A stretch of 64,000 nucleotides of DNA from Pseudoalteromonas luteoviolacea NCIMB 1944 (GCF_001625565.1 NZ_AUXS01000015.1:310001-374000); one strand, 5' to 3'; positions 53,923 to 63,727 are shown, counted from the stretch's first letter. Translations and numbers: made by a program. The notes: generated by a model not told the origin, from the letters alone.

Positions 53923-54666
53923 ATGAAAGTTGTATTGATCACCGGGGGGAGTCGCGGTATTGGCGCTGCGAGTGCAAAAAGTTTGGCGGCGAAAGGGTAC
54001 GTCGTTGCCATTAACTATAAATCAAATCACCAAGCCGCCGAGCAGGTGCAAAATGAAATCCAGTCTGCTGGTGGCAAAGCCGCGCTTTTTCAGGCAGATG
54101 TGAGTGATGAGCAGCAAGTCGTTGATATGTTCAAATCGATTCAAAAGCGTTTGGGACTGGTAACACATCTCGTAAATAACGCGGGGGTATTACAAACACA
54201 AATGTGCGTAGAAGAAATGAGCGCAGAGCGCATTAATTGGATGTTGACGCAAAATGTCACACCATATTTTATTTGTGCGCGTGAGGCGATAAAGCATATA
54301 CGCCAATCTAAACAAGTAAACAGGTGTGCAATTGTGAATGTCTCTTCTGCGGCGTCTTATCTCGGTGGGGCAAATGAATACGTTGACTATGCTGCTGCAA
54401 AAGGGGCAATAGACAGCTTTACCAAAGGTTTGTCGTTAGAGCTTGCCCCAGAGGGCATTCGTGTGAACTGTGTACGTCCCGGTTGTATCTATACTGATAT
54501 CCATGCTGATGGTGGTGAGCCTGACAGGGTAGATAGAGTTGCTGAGCTATTACCACTACAGCGCGGTGGTACGGCACAAGAAGTCGCAAACGCTGTAGTG
54601 TGGTTATTAAGCGATGACGCTTCCTATGCGACTGGCACATTTATAGATTTAGCTGGTGGGAAGTAA
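53923..54666 (+). CDS. Short-chain dehydrogenase/reductase, YgfF-like
   Basis: The 247-residue classical SDR has the nucleotide motif TGGSRGIG (residues 7-14), NNAG (about 88-91), the catalytic Ser in VNVSSAASYLGG, and YxxxK in VDYAAAKGAID. The C-terminal part (RVNCVRPGCIYTDIHADGGEP and YATGTFIDLAGGK) agrees well with E. coli YgfF, an NADP-dependent oxidoreductase of unknown substrate. AAGGAGAG lies before the ATG. It follows the accessory region directly and has normal base composition, so it probably marks the return to the conserved chromosome. Confidence 0.9.
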   Translation: MKVVLITGGSRGIGAASAKSLAAKGYVVAINYKSNHQAAEQVQNEIQSAGGKAALFQADVSDEQQVVDMFKSIQKRLGLVTHLVNNAGVLQTQMCVEEMSAERINWMLTQNVTPYFICAREAIKHIRQSKQVNRCAIVNVSSAASYLGGANEYVDYAAAKGAIDSFTKGLSLELAPEGIRVNCVRPGCIYTDIHADGGEPDRVDRVAELLPLQRGGTAQEVANAVVWLLSDDASYATGTFIDLAGGK

Positions 54667-54904
54667 CAGGGTTTAAACATGGTTTCTACGACCTTTTATA
54701 TCAGCCACTGACAATCAGTGCCGCAATAAAAGTTAGGTGTTGTAGTTAATTTCTCGCTGATATTCGCAATCGGTTGTATTGTAATAAGTTGTGAGAAGGC
54801 AGCTGTAATGAGCATTTTGGCTGCCTTGGGACTTATCTGTCCAATTACTTGTGACTGAGCTAATATCGGTTGGTATGAGTTTATCAGTTGAGAGAAGATT
54901 AGAG

Positions 54905-55327
54905 ATGCTTCCAAAAATAAAAGTTTCCAAGTCGGTCGTCGCGTCGTTGTACATTCTGCCTATTTCAGTGTTGGCTTTTTTACTCTTGCTGGTGTTTGTC
55001 CCAATTGAGCATAAAGTGGGATATTATGTAACGATATTTTTTATTTTATTTTCAATATTAAACTGCATTTATAATGTTGTATGCTCCTTTTTTATTCTCA
55101 GAGTCTATCATTCAATATCAAACACATCGAACCGTTTATTTGATTATTTAGTATTCTTTCTATTGAATGTGTTGGCTGGTTATCACTTTTGGAGAAAGAT
55201 AAAAAAGAAAGAGAAAGCTGGTGAGATAGAAATAGTCTTGCAATGGCAAGTAAGTGTCATAGACGTATTTTATATTGTCGGGGTTTTTATTGCTATTGTG
55301 AGCAGTAAGCTGATGTACGACGCGTAA
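54905..55327 (+). CDS. Small membrane protein, unrecognised
   Basis: The start at ATG 54905 (MLPKIKVSK) has GAGAAG 7 nt upstream and gives 140 residues. Starts further upstream at 54851 lack a ribosome-binding site. Four hydrophobic segments are visible, around residues 12-32, 40-65, 78-98 and 118-138, and a Lys-rich loop (FWRKIKKKEKAGE) lies between the last two. No known domain. It stands alone between the SDR gene and a convergent gene. Confidence 0.62.
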   Translation: MLPKIKVSKSVVASLYILPISVLAFLLLLVFVPIEHKVGYYVTIFFILFSILNCIYNVVCSFFILRVYHSISNTSNRLFDYLVFFLLNVLAGYHFWRKIKKKEKAGEIEIVLQWQVSVIDVFYIVGVFIAIVSSKLMYDA

Positions 55328-55390
55328 CTATCAACCTTGTTAGCTAGCACAGTCAAGTTGTAAAATTGCATAAATAATTAGAAAATACGC

Positions 55391-55419
55391 CAAAAAAGCC
55401 GCACAGTGCAATCTGTGCA
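55391..55419 (-). terminator. Terminator of the small secreted-protein gene
   Basis: On the minus strand GCACAG-N6-CTGTGC is followed by GGC and T6, downstream of the gene at 55460-55795. Confidence 0.75.
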
Positions 55420-55459
55420 CTAAAAGTACTTAGTATTATGCGAGCCCATTTGATGCACT

Positions 55460-55795
55460 TTATTTTTTAGTAATTGCAATGAGCGCATGACCTGCCATAC
55501 AAAGTATATCGTCACTCGCTCTATTTTCTAAAACCAGCATATATTCTGTGTTAAATTTTTTACCAGCTTCTATGGCTTTTAAAACAGGGCCGAGTAAATA
55601 AGCGTGTGTTTCATAAATCCAAATGGGTGCCATTTGCTCACCTGTTTGAGCACTTTTGTATCGAACCTCAAATTGATCATATTTAGAAATCACGTTTGTG
55701 ACAATACCAGAACAGGTGAACACTTTTGCATGTGTTTTAAATGTACCACTCAAAATACATAAACTCACCAGCGCGCTTGCAGTGCGAGTTTTCAT
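55460..55795 (-). CDS. Small secreted protein of unknown function
   Basis: The start at ATG 55795 has AAGGAAG 7 nt upstream. Residues 1-23 form a signal peptide (ending KTHA). The mature part has about 88 residues with two Cys (FTCSGIV near the N-terminus, ILCMAGHAL near the C-terminus) that probably form a disulfide, and appears beta-rich. No known family. Upstream starts up to 55825 are unsupported. Confidence 0.7.
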   Translation of the reverse strand: MKTRTASALVSLCILSGTFKTHAKVFTCSGIVTNVISKYDQFEVRYKSAQTGEQMAPIWIYETHAYLLGPVLKAIEAGKKFNTEYMLVLENRASDDILCMAGHALIAITKK

Positions 55796-55874
55796 TGTTT
55801 CTTCCTTAATTTTACTGACTGCCAAAGGCGGCCATTAAAGAATAATCGTCCATGATGAATAAATTGTGTCGACC

Positions 55875-56432
55875 TTATTTCATTTGCATTTTATTTACAA
55901 AGCGCGATACGTTTGTGGTTGCAAGGTATTTATAGTAATAGCTTGTGCTATGAAGCTGGCCATTGATATCAGAAACATAATTTGGGATCTGACCGACTTT
56001 GGTATAACCAATAGCTTGATAAAACTGCTCAGCTTTGTCGCCACTTTGAGTATCTAATACGAGTAAAGAAAGTGTGTTGAGAGAGGCTTGCTGCTCCATA
56101 TATTTCATCAATATGGTTGCGAACCCTTTGCGCTGCATACGAGGGTGTACGAGCAACTTTGCTACTTCAGCGCGGTGGCGACCATTTTGCTTAGAGCACA
56201 GAGCGAGCTGTACAGTGGCGACTAATTCTTGATGATGATAAAGCGCATAAAGTTGTCGATCGCCAGCATTCACTTCAGTGCTGACAGATTGCCAATAATC
56301 GCTCAAAGCGAGTTTATCTGCAGATTGGTAAAAGCCCAGTGAAGCGCCTGTTTCTATACATGCCTGCAATAATATTGAGAGTTGGTTTTGTGTATTATCA
56401 TCAATATAGTGTAATTGTTTGGTTGTGATCAT
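55875..56432 (-). CDS. GNAT-family N-acetyltransferase
   Basis: The 185-residue protein has the acetyl-CoA motif in VAKLLVHPRMQRKGFATILMKYME (Q-R-K-G-F-A pyrophosphate loop, about 110-130) and the C-terminal FYQAIGYTKVGQIPNY strand-helix of GNAT enzymes. Start ATG 56432 lies one base after the stop of the HTH gene, which implies coupling; the frame continues upstream only to a TTG inside that gene. Substrate unknown; the pattern is similar to amine or antibiotic acetyltransferases. Confidence 0.85.
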   Translation of the reverse strand: MITTKQLHYIDDNTQNQLSILLQACIETGASLGFYQSADKLALSDYWQSVSTEVNAGDRQLYALYHHQELVATVQLALCSKQNGRHRAEVAKLLVHPRMQRKGFATILMKYMEQQASLNTLSLLVLDTQSGDKAEQFYQAIGYTKVGQIPNYVSDINGQLHSTSYYYKYLATTNVSRFVNKMQMK

Positions 56433-56433
56433 C

Positions 56434-56685
56434 TTATTTCTGGATAGTAAGTTGGTTAATTTCAATTTCTAACGCTCGCAGCTGCTGTTGCAATTTTTCT
56501 TTCTTTTTAATTAGTTTATCGAGCTGTGTATTCGGAGGGGTGTTATGTGCACGCACGGCTCGGTATAGAGCCTGTTTAGAGATCTGACATGATGTAGCAG
56601 TATCACTGATACTAAAACCATGCTTATGAACCAAGTCCACTGCATGCCTGAGAGCACAGTTGTACTTAATTTGGGACGCGTCCAT
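56434..56685 (-). CDS. Small helix-turn-helix protein with C-terminal coiled coil
   Basis: The 83-residue protein has a homeodomain-like helix-turn-helix (residues 10-48: ALRHAVDLVHKHGFSISDTA, ISKQALYRAVRAH) of the kind found in resolvases, transposase OrfA and phage regulators. A coiled coil follows (LIKKKEKLQQQLRALEIEI). GGGAG lies 7 nt before the ATG. It is translationally coupled to the GNAT gene and could regulate it. No transposase partner or terminal repeats are present. Confidence 0.7.
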   Translation of the reverse strand: MDASQIKYNCALRHAVDLVHKHGFSISDTATSCQISKQALYRAVRAHNTPPNTQLDKLIKKKEKLQQQLRALEIEINQLTIQK

Positions 56686-56836
56686 GATTGACTCCCTGCT
56701 TTCGTATTAAAGCTAGGTATAAGAAAGAACAGTGCCAAAAATTAAAAGTCTATATTTTCAGGTGCTTACTGGTTTTTCAGGAGGGAGTTTTGCGCTATTT
56801 AGGGGCTTTGTCTCTAAACTTGCACCAGAATGAGGC

Positions 56837-56873
56837 AAATGGAAAAGGCATTAAAAAAATGCCTTTTCCATTT
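56837..56873 (-). terminator. Terminator overlapping the lnt stop codon
   Basis: A 16-bp inverted repeat (56837-56852 / 56858-56873) built on AAATGGAAAAGGCATT. The left arm (minus-strand reading) encodes the last Lnt residues KMEKAF, and the stop codon lies in the loop. Confidence 0.75.
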
Positions 56874-58428
56874 TGGATGAGATATAACTTTTGCTGTTAA
56901 CTGCGCCTACTAGGAGTAAAAGTAGACCGACAAATATCCATACTGGCATATGTCCGTGTTTACTAAAAAAACTATGGCCGGATATCAGTTTTAATTCTGT
57001 GCTGAGTATATCGCTAGTAAATTGCGGGATCGTAATCTGCTGATTTGAGATTGGGTCATAGACGCCACTGATACCATTATTGGTCACCCTGACAAGAGGT
57101 CTTTGCAGTTCCAGTGCACGCATTCTTGCAATTTGCATATGTTGGTGTGGGCCATGAGAATCGCCAAACCACGCATCATTGCTGACGGTAAATAATATGT
57201 CTGAATCATGGGTATAGTTGCCACGCACCAGCTCACTAAAAGCAATTTCATAACAAATGGCTGGTAAAACGTGAATGCCATTTGCGATCAAATTATTCTG
57301 CACTGCATCTCCACGCGAGAAGGAGGACATTGGCAAATCAAATAAAGGAGCCAGTGGTCTGAGCAAATCTTCGAAAGGGACAAACTCACCAATGGGGAGC
57401 AATTGATGTTTTTGATAACGGTTTCTATGAAGGTAGCGATATTGTCCTTCGCTATCTTCTCTTTGTTCTTTGCCCAATACAATGAGGGTGTTATATACAT
57501 TGCGTGTGGCAAACTGATAATCAGGAATACCTGTAATTAAGGCGGTATTATTAAACGCAGCCGCTTTGTCCAAATTAATCAGATAATCGAAAGCATAATC
57601 TTCTATTTCTGGGATAGCAGCTTCTGGCCAAACAACCAAGTCAACATCCGTCCAATTTGGACGAGTCATATCTTGATATTTAGACATGGTAGGCCAAAAC
57701 TGTTCGGGCTCCCAGCGTAAGCTTTGGGCAATATTTCCTTGCACCAACAGGGTTTTGAGTTGTTGACCACTATAACGAGTATCTAAGGTTTGTGTTGTAA
57801 ACAAATACAGTAATGCGATAGGAAGTAGAGTGGCGGCTGCGGCTTTGTAGCGCTGATAACGTACTAACCAGTACAGCGCATAGCTCAATGCGACACATAT
57901 TAAGGTCAGTCCAAATTCTCCTATCCAAGGAGCAAGTGTATTAAGCGGCGAGTCTGTAAGCGTATAGCCAAAGCTAAGCCATGGAAAGCCGGTCAACAAG
58001 CTACCTCTTAGATACTCTGTGATTGCAAATCCGCTGATGAGGAGCGCTAATTTTTGCCAATGTTGTTTGCCGTAGCGGGCTGCAAAGGCAAATGCCAAAG
58101 CTGGATAAATTGCTAAATAGGCGCACAGTAAAGCCATTGCCAAAATAGAAGCAAAAATAGGCAAACCGCCAAATTGTGCGATAGATACATGGACCCAGCT
58201 AATACCTAATGCAAACCACCCAAAACCAAAAAGAAAGCCGTATTTTGCCGCTTTTTTAGGGGTTGGTTGATCAGTAACGTAAATGGCAATGGCGAGGCAC
58301 AGCAAGGTTAATGGCCAAATGCCAAATGGTGCATATGCAAAGGTTAGGGCACAGCCTGCGCTTAACGCAAGCCATGCATACTTATCTTTTACGAGTGAGA
58401 TAAGCTTATTCAGCGGTGTCTTCAACAT
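56851..58428 (-). CDS. lnt: Apolipoprotein N-acyltransferase
   Basis: Lnt adds the third acyl chain to lipoproteins at the inner membrane, needed for Lol-dependent sorting. The 525-residue protein has several N-terminal membrane helices (about 1-210) and a periplasmic nitrilase-type domain. The catalytic triad is visible: Glu in VVWPEAAIPE (about 270), Lys in YQKHQLLPIGEFVPF (about 337), and Cys in LPAICYEIAF (about 390). A C-terminal membrane helix ends the protein. It overlaps corC by 23 bp and closes the miaB-phoH-ybeY-corC-lnt operon. Confidence 0.96.
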   Translation of the reverse strand: MLKTPLNKLISLVKDKYAWLALSAGCALTFAYAPFGIWPLTLLCLAIAIYVTDQPTPKKAAKYGFLFGFGWFALGISWVHVSIAQFGGLPIFASILAMALLCAYLAIYPALAFAFAARYGKQHWQKLALLISGFAITEYLRGSLLTGFPWLSFGYTLTDSPLNTLAPWIGEFGLTLICVALSYALYWLVRYQRYKAAAATLLPIALLYLFTTQTLDTRYSGQQLKTLLVQGNIAQSLRWEPEQFWPTMSKYQDMTRPNWTDVDLVVWPEAAIPEIEDYAFDYLINLDKAAAFNNTALITGIPDYQFATRNVYNTLIVLGKEQREDSEGQYRYLHRNRYQKHQLLPIGEFVPFEDLLRPLAPLFDLPMSSFSRGDAVQNNLIANGIHVLPAICYEIAFSELVRGNYTHDSDILFTVSNDAWFGDSHGPHQHMQIARMRALELQRPLVRVTNNGISGVYDPISNQQITIPQFTSDILSTELKLISGHSFFSKHGHMPVWIFVGLLLLLVGAVNSKSYISSKMEKAFF

Positions 58429-59284
58429 GCTCTGTTTTCGGAACAGTGACCTGAAGTTGTAGTATACGGCGGTTATCTGAGTTTGTTACTTTAAACTGCA
58501 GTGGTTCTACATCAATGATTTCACCTTTACTCGGCATATGGCCAAATGCGTGTAAGATGATCCCACCTATGGTGTCTGCTTCTTGTGTATCATATTCAGT
58601 TTTAAAGTATTCATTAAACTCATCAAGAGGCGTTAATGCTTGCACATTAAATACGTGTTTTGAGAGCTGGCGAATATCTTGTTGCTCATCCTCGTCATCA
58701 TGTTCATCCTCAATTTCACCTACAATGGTTTCGAGAATATCTTCAATGGTAACAAGACCTGAGACACCACCATATTCATCAATGACAATTGCCATATGGT
58801 AGCGTTTTTGTCTAAATTCGTTGAGTAAAGTGTCTACACGTTTACTTTCAGGGACTACAATTGCCGGACGTAAATACTCTTTGATGGCTGGTAGCGTACC
58901 ATTGCGCTTTAAAATCAAAGGCAATAAATCTTTTGCTAGCAAAATACCTTCTACATGGTCTTTGTCTTCGCATACTACAGGAAAGCGAGAGTGACTTGAT
59001 TCAACCATAGCAGGAAGTTGCGACTCTAAGTCTTGCTCCACATCGAGGGTTATCATTTGAGATCGAGGTATCATGATGTCTCGTACTTTGAGCTCAGAAA
59101 CGCTCAATACGCCTTCCATCATGTCTTTGGTCTCAGGGTCGATAAGCGCTCGTTCTTGAGCGTCAGCAATGACTTCTACCAACTCTTCTTTATTTTGGGG
59201 TTCCCCTTGCAGCATCTGAGTGATGCGTCCCAGCCAGTTTCTGCTAGAAGAACCCTGGCTACTTTGCGAGTTATCGTCGCTCAT
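58406..59284 (-). CDS. corC: CorC/YbeX-type CBS-domain protein
   Basis: The 292-residue cytoplasmic protein has two CBS domains (about 68-190, starting VRDIMIPRSQMITLD, with HMAIVIDEYGGVSGLVTIEDILE) and a C-terminal CorC/HlyC domain (about 210-285). The name comes from a role in magnesium/cobalt efflux; ribosome-related roles have also been reported for YbeX. An acidic linker (EIEDEHDDEDEQQD) separates the domains. It lies 18 bp after ybeY and overlaps lnt. Confidence 0.93.
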   Translation of the reverse strand: MSDDNSQSSQGSSSRNWLGRITQMLQGEPQNKEELVEVIADAQERALIDPETKDMMEGVLSVSELKVRDIMIPRSQMITLDVEQDLESQLPAMVESSHSRFPVVCEDKDHVEGILLAKDLLPLILKRNGTLPAIKEYLRPAIVVPESKRVDTLLNEFRQKRYHMAIVIDEYGGVSGLVTIEDILETIVGEIEDEHDDEDEQQDIRQLSKHVFNVQALTPLDEFNEYFKTEYDTQEADTIGGIILHAFGHMPSKGEIIDVEPLQFKVTNSDNRRILQLQVTVPKTEHVEDTAE

Positions 59285-59302
59285 TGTAGTTCTTTACTCC
59301 AA

Positions 59303-59764
59303 TTAATTAATATCATCACGATAAGGGTCAGCTATGCCCAAATCGGCTAAGAATTCTTTTTCAAGACTTTCCATTTCCATGGCGTCTTGTTCATTTATAT
59401 GGTCAAAGCCTAATAAATGCAAGCACCCATGTATGACCATATGTGCAAAATGATCATGGAAGGTTTTCTCTTGCTCCTGTGCCTCACGAAAAACCACCTG
59501 AGGACAGATAATTAAGTCACCGACCAAGGGTAATTCAATACCTGGTGGTGCTTCAAATGGGAAAGACAAAACATTGGTTGACTTGTCTTTACCTCGGTAT
59601 TGGCTGTTTAACTCTTGGCTCTCTGCTTCGTCTGCGATACGTATTGTGACTTCCGCGTATTCTCTATACGGCAGAAGTGCTTTTTCGGCCCAATTTTTAA
59701 ATTGTTCCTCATTGGGCAGATTGTCAAACTCGCAGGCCAGCTGCAAATCTACATCAACACTCAT
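59303..59764 (-). CDS. ybeY: Endoribonuclease YbeY (rRNA maturation)
   Basis: YbeY is a Zn-dependent endonuclease needed for 16S rRNA 3'-end maturation and ribosome quality control. The 153-residue protein has the metal motif [15 protein letters not shown] (three His, about 115-129), preceded by the conserved VLSFPFE and GDLIICP. Its ATG overlaps the phoH stop by 4 bp (ATGA). Confidence 0.96.
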   Translation of the reverse strand: MSVDVDLQLACEFDNLPNEEQFKNWAEKALLPYREYAEVTIRIADEAESQELNSQYRGKDKSTNVLSFPFEAPPGIELPLVGDLIICPQVVFREAQEQEKTFHDHFAHMVIHGCLHLLGFDHINEQDAMEMESLEKEFLADLGIADPYRDDIN

Positions 59765-60810
59765 GACTCTGGGCCTTGTTGTTCGGCAATTTGTTGTCTC
59801 GCTTTTTGCTTCGCGACTTTTTCTTGACGCTCTTGCTCCTCTTTGGCTTCATATGCTTCCACAATTCGTGCCACAACTGGATGACGAACTACATCATGTG
59901 ATTTAAAGAAGTTAAATGAAATTTCATCGACATTGCTGAGTACTTCAATTGCATGGCGTAGACCTGAACGCGCGCCCCTCGGCAAGTCAACTTGGGTAAT
60001 ATCACCAGTAATAACGGCTTTTGAATTAAAACCGATACGTGTTAAGAACATTTTCATTTGTTCAGTTGTGGTATTTTGGCTCTCATCTAGGATGATAAAG
60101 GCATCGTTCAATGTTCTACCGCGCATGTAGGCAAGTGGTGCTACTTCTATGACATTTTTTTCAATTAAGCGTTCAACTTTTTCGAAACCAAGCATCTCAA
60201 ATAAGGCGTCATAAAGAGGGCGTAAGTAGGGATCAATTTTCTGAGTTAAGTCACCGGGCAAAAAGCCCAGTTTCTCGCCAGCTTCGACGGCTGGTCGAGT
60301 TAGAAGAATACGTCTTATTTCTTGTCTTTCCAACGCATCTACAGCGGCAGCGACTGCGAGGTAGGTTTTACCGGTACCAGCAGGGCCGATGCCAAAGCTA
60401 ATGTCATGAGTTAGGATATTGGCGACGTATTGACTTTGGTTTGGGTTGCGCGGTTTGACGACACCACGGCGAGTTTTGATAAACACCTCTTTTTCCCAAA
60501 CGTTAGGTGCATCTTGTTCCAGACAATTTGCTTCGGTAATTGCCAAATGCACATTATCAGGCTCAATGTCTTTGGCTTTGCCTTTTACTGGCTGAGTATC
60601 AACATACAGAGACTTTATAATATCCACAGCAGCTTTGGCTGTGACTTGATTGCCTGTGACTTTAAACCAATTGTCTCTATGCGCGACTTCGACACCTAGA
60701 CGGCGTTCAATTTGTTTTAGATTATCGTCAAAAGGACCACAAAGAGAAGAGAGGCGGTTATTGTCGGCAGGTTCTAGATAAAACTCAATATTCTTTACTT
60801 GATTGCTCAA
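59761..60810 (-). CDS. ybeZ: PhoH-like ATPase YbeZ
   Basis: The 349-residue protein has a short N-terminal KH-like region (about 1-90) and a PhoH ATPase domain. Walker A is [12 protein letters not shown] (about 145-156) and Walker B IILDESQN (about 239-246). PhoH-like proteins act with YbeY in RNA processing. The C-terminal tail is rich in Glu, Lys and Gln. It follows miaB by 54 bp, which contain a hairpin, and overlaps ybeY by 4 bp. Confidence 0.95.
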   Translation of the reverse strand: MSNQVKNIEFYLEPADNNRLSSLCGPFDDNLKQIERRLGVEVAHRDNWFKVTGNQVTAKAAVDIIKSLYVDTQPVKGKAKDIEPDNVHLAITEANCLEQDAPNVWEKEVFIKTRRGVVKPRNPNQSQYVANILTHDISFGIGPAGTGKTYLAVAAAVDALERQEIRRILLTRPAVEAGEKLGFLPGDLTQKIDPYLRPLYDALFEMLGFEKVERLIEKNVIEVAPLAYMRGRTLNDAFIILDESQNTTTEQMKMFLTRIGFNSKAVITGDITQVDLPRGARSGLRHAIEVLSNVDEISFNFFKSHDVVRHPVVARIVEAYEAKEEQERQEKVAKQKARQQIAEQQGPES

Positions 60811-60830
60811 AATGACTTCCTAAGATTGAA

Positions 60831-60853
60831 TGCGCCAGCAAAGTGCTGGCGCA
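60831..60853 (-). other. Perfect hairpin between miaB and ybeZ
   Basis: TGCGCCAGCA and TGCTGGCGCA form a 10-bp stem with a 3-nt loop inside the operon. No T run follows on the minus strand, so it is probably an mRNA processing or stability element rather than a full terminator. Confidence 0.6.
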
Positions 60854-60864
60854 AAACAGATGTT

Positions 60865-62298
60865 CTATGGTGTAAAGGTTGCAACACCAATCTCATTGGC
60901 TTCAGGTTCTGAAGGCGCTCTGCTTAAGATATCTGACGGTGCAACATCACGGCGCAAGTCCATTTCGGACTCAGTACGTATTAACTCGCCACGTAGCGAG
61001 TTAGGTAGCGCCTCTGTAATACGTACATCAACGAATTGACCGATCACTGAATGTGGGCCTTCAAAGTTCACAACACGGTTGTTCTCTGTACGTCCGCGTA
61101 GTTCCATTGGGTTCTTTTTCGAAGGGCCTTCAACCAAAATACGTTGCTCAGTATCAAACATCTTACGGCTGATATCTTGTGCCATTTGGTTGATACGGTT
61201 TTGTAAAAGATAAAGACGCTCTTTCTTTTCTTGCTCAGGTACATCATCAGGCAAGTCTGCCGCAGGGGTTCCTGGGCGCGCTGAGTAAATGAAGCTGAAG
61301 CTCATATCAAAGCCAATCGCGTTGATAAGGTTCATTGTTTCTTCAAAGTCTGCTTTGCTTTCGCCAGGGAAACCAATGATGAAATCTGAACTCATACTTA
61401 GGTTTGGACGGATCTTACGCAGTTTACGGATAGTCGACTTGTACTCAAGGGCGGTGTGGCCTCGCTTCATTAGGTTAAGTACGCGGTCCGAACCACTTTG
61501 TACAGGTAGATGCAGGTGATCTACTAGCTCTGGCACATCTTTGTAAGCTTCAATGATGTCTGGCGTAAACTCAACCGGGTGAGAAGTCGTATAACGAATA
61601 CGGTCAATACCATCAATGGCTGCGACGTAACGCAATAGATCAGAGAAGTAGCATACTTCACCGTCATGCATCTCACCGCGAAATGCATTTACGTTTTGTC
61701 CCAATAGGTTTACTTCACGCACACCTTGCTCCGCAAGCTGCGCAACTTCTAAGATAACATCGTCAAGAGGACGACTTACTTCTTCGCCACGAGTGTAAGG
61801 AACTACGCAGAATGTACAGTATTTAGAACAGCCTTCCATGATCGATACGAATGCACTAGGGCCTTCAGCTTTCGGTTCAGGTAGACGGTCAAATTTTTCG
61901 ATTTCAGGGAAAGAAATGTCAACGACAGATCCTTCTTTGCTCTGAACCTGTTTAATCATTTCAGGTAGGCGGTGAAGTGTCTGAGGGCCGAATACGATAT
62001 CAACAAAAGGTGCACGCTGACGGATAGTGTCACCTTCTTGAGAAGCAACACAGCCTCCCACACCGATAACCAAATCTGGGTTATCTTCTTTTAATAGCTT
62101 CCAGCGACCCAGCTGATGAAATACTTTCTCTTGTGCCTTCTCTCGAATTGAACACGTATTGAGTAGGATCACATCCGCCTGTTCAGCTTCCTCTGTCAGC
62201 TGATAGCCATTGGTGGCATCAAGCAGATCCGCCATTTTCTGGGAGTCATATTCATTCATTTGACAGCCCCAGGTTTTGATATGCAATTTTTTACCCAT
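60865..62298 (-). CDS. miaB: tRNA-2-methylthio-N6-isopentenyladenosine synthase MiaB
   Basis: MiaB is a radical-SAM methylthiotransferase that adds a methylthio group to i6A37 of tRNAs reading UNN codons. The 477-residue protein has three N-terminal cluster Cys ([27 protein letters not shown]), the radical-SAM motif CSKYCTFC (about 156-163) and a C-terminal TRAM domain (about 375-440). It is the first gene of the five-gene operon and diverges from ubiF; a long-spaced inverted repeat lies about 45 bp upstream. Confidence 0.98.
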   Translation of the reverse strand: MGKKLHIKTWGCQMNEYDSQKMADLLDATNGYQLTEEAEQADVILLNTCSIREKAQEKVFHQLGRWKLLKEDNPDLVIGVGGCVASQEGDTIRQRAPFVDIVFGPQTLHRLPEMIKQVQSKEGSVVDISFPEIEKFDRLPEPKAEGPSAFVSIMEGCSKYCTFCVVPYTRGEEVSRPLDDVILEVAQLAEQGVREVNLLGQNVNAFRGEMHDGEVCYFSDLLRYVAAIDGIDRIRYTTSHPVEFTPDIIEAYKDVPELVDHLHLPVQSGSDRVLNLMKRGHTALEYKSTIRKLRKIRPNLSMSSDFIIGFPGESKADFEETMNLINAIGFDMSFSFIYSARPGTPAADLPDDVPEQEKKERLYLLQNRINQMAQDISRKMFDTEQRILVEGPSKKNPMELRGRTENNRVVNFEGPHSVIGQFVDVRITEALPNSLRGELIRTESEMDLRRDVAPSDILSRAPSEPEANEIGVATFTP

Positions 62299-62341
62299 TG
62301 AAATAAAGCCTCGTTTTCAATTCGATGATCAGCACAACGTC

Positions 62342-62375
62342 TTGCCAGTTAATAAAATACCCCTACAACTGGCAA
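62342..62375. repeat. Inverted repeat upstream of miaB
   Basis: TTGCCAGTT and AACTGGCAA are a perfect 9-bp inverted repeat with a 16-nt spacer, 43 bp before the miaB start. It may be an operator or a leader hairpin. The remaining 190 bp to ubiF contain no clear promoter to me. Confidence 0.5.
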
Positions 62376-62563
62376 ACACTTACTAAAATAGCTTAAAAAG
62401 AGGCGTATTTTATCTGACCTATAGTCACTAGCCAAGTATAGATTTCATCTTTCAAAGTAGGGATCAAGGACGGCTGTAATTATTCGACTACAATCATGCA
62501 AAGAGATCTTTTTCTCACTAATTAAGATACAATGTAAATACACCAGCTAATTTAGGCAAATTT

Positions 62564-63727
62564 ATGAAAAATAACGTGTTGATAGTCGGTGGCGGCATGG
62601 TTGGCGCAGCTGCGGCAGTGGAGCTTGCCCGTCAAGGATGTCAGGTCACCGTGATTGAAAATAACCCCATAGACCCGATAGCGATACTCGAAGGTGAGCA
62701 AGTAGATATTCGTGTATCGGCGATCAACCGTTTTTCGGAAGCATTGTTAGATAAACTCGGTGCCATGCCATTGATACGTCTTAGCCGTAATGCGCCTTAT
62801 CATCAATTAGAAGCGTATGAGCATGGTAGTGAGCATCTGCTGTTTGACAGAGAAGAGGTATCGACATCTCATTTGGGCCACTTGGTTGAAAACAGCATAA
62901 TTCAAGCTTCTTTATGGGCACAGTTTGAAGAAAATAATATCAAGGTGGTGACGGTAAAAGATGCACCAGTTGCCATTGAACAACATATTAGCAGCATTGA
63001 TTTGGTTTATCCTGAGCAACGCTTTAGTGCAGATTTAATCATTGCTGCAGATGGCGGACGATCTGCGCTGCGAAGCCTTGCGGGTATCGGTGTGACGGGA
63101 TGGCAGTACCAGCAGCACTGTATGGGAATATTGATAAAGCTCGATGGCCCACAACAAGTAAAAACATGGCAAGAGTTTAAACCCACAGGTCCAATCGCAT
63201 TTTTACCTATGCAAGCACCTTATGCCAATTTAATTTGGTATCACCATGGCAGTGAACTAAAACGCTTAAAAGGTTTATCTAATGAGGCGTTAAAACAAGA
63301 AATACTGGAGCACTTTTTTGAATTGCCGGGAGATTTTACCGTTGAACGAAGTGCTGTATTTCCACTTGCGCGCCAACATGCCAACCAATATAGCAAAGGG
63401 CGTTTGGTGTTAGTTGGAGATGCGGCCCATACGATTAATCCACTTGCGGGGCAGGGCGTTAACCTTGGCTTTAAAGATGTGGCAGCGCTAGGCGGATGTT
63501 TACAGGGATTTGACGATGTTGGTGAGCTTGCTAGATTGCATCAATACGAAAAAATGCGTCGTAAAGATAATTTATTGATGATGAGCATGATGGATGCCTG
63601 CTATTTCGGCTTTTCAAATGAGATCAAGCCATTAAAGTCGCTGCGTAGTCTTGCGTTAAAAATGGCGAATAAAGCGGGGCCAATTAAGCGGGAAGTCCTC
63701 AAACATGCAATGGGTGGCAGTTTTTAA
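62564..63727 (+). CDS. ubiF: 2-octaprenyl-3-methyl-6-methoxy-1,4-benzoquinol hydroxylase
   Basis: The 387-residue FAD monooxygenase belongs to the UbiH/UbiF/Coq6 family and hydroxylates the quinone ring at C6 in ubiquinone synthesis. The FAD motif VGGGMVGAAAA is at residues 7-17, the ADGGRSALR motif at about 164-172, and VGDAAHTINPLAGQGVNLGF at about 285-304. The choice of UbiF over UbiH or VisC rests on the conserved neighbourhood: divergent from miaB and next to tRNA-Leu(UAG), as in E. coli. Confidence 0.9.
   Translation: MKNNVLIVGGGMVGAAAAVELARQGCQVTVIENNPIDPIAILEGEQVDIRVSAINRFSEALLDKLGAMPLIRLSRNAPYHQLEAYEHGSEHLLFDREEVSTSHLGHLVENSIIQASLWAQFEENNIKVVTVKDAPVAIEQHISSIDLVYPEQRFSADLIIAADGGRSALRSLAGIGVTGWQYQQHCMGILIKLDGPQQVKTWQEFKPTGPIAFLPMQAPYANLIWYHHGSELKRLKGLSNEALKQEILEHFFELPGDFTVERSAVFPLARQHANQYSKGRLVLVGDAAHTINPLAGQGVNLGFKDVAALGGCLQGFDDVGELARLHQYEKMRRKDNLLMMSMMDACYFGFSNEIKPLKSLRSLALKMANKAGPIKREVLKHAMGGSF

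Noticed and set aside
56434..56685. Insertion-sequence OrfA
   Set aside because: No OrfB or transposase catalytic gene, no terminal inverted repeats; the gene is coupled to a GNAT gene.
56688..56900. 70-codon plus-strand frame before the lnt end
   Set aside because: It runs through the lnt terminator hairpin and overlaps the lnt 3' end; no protein-like features.
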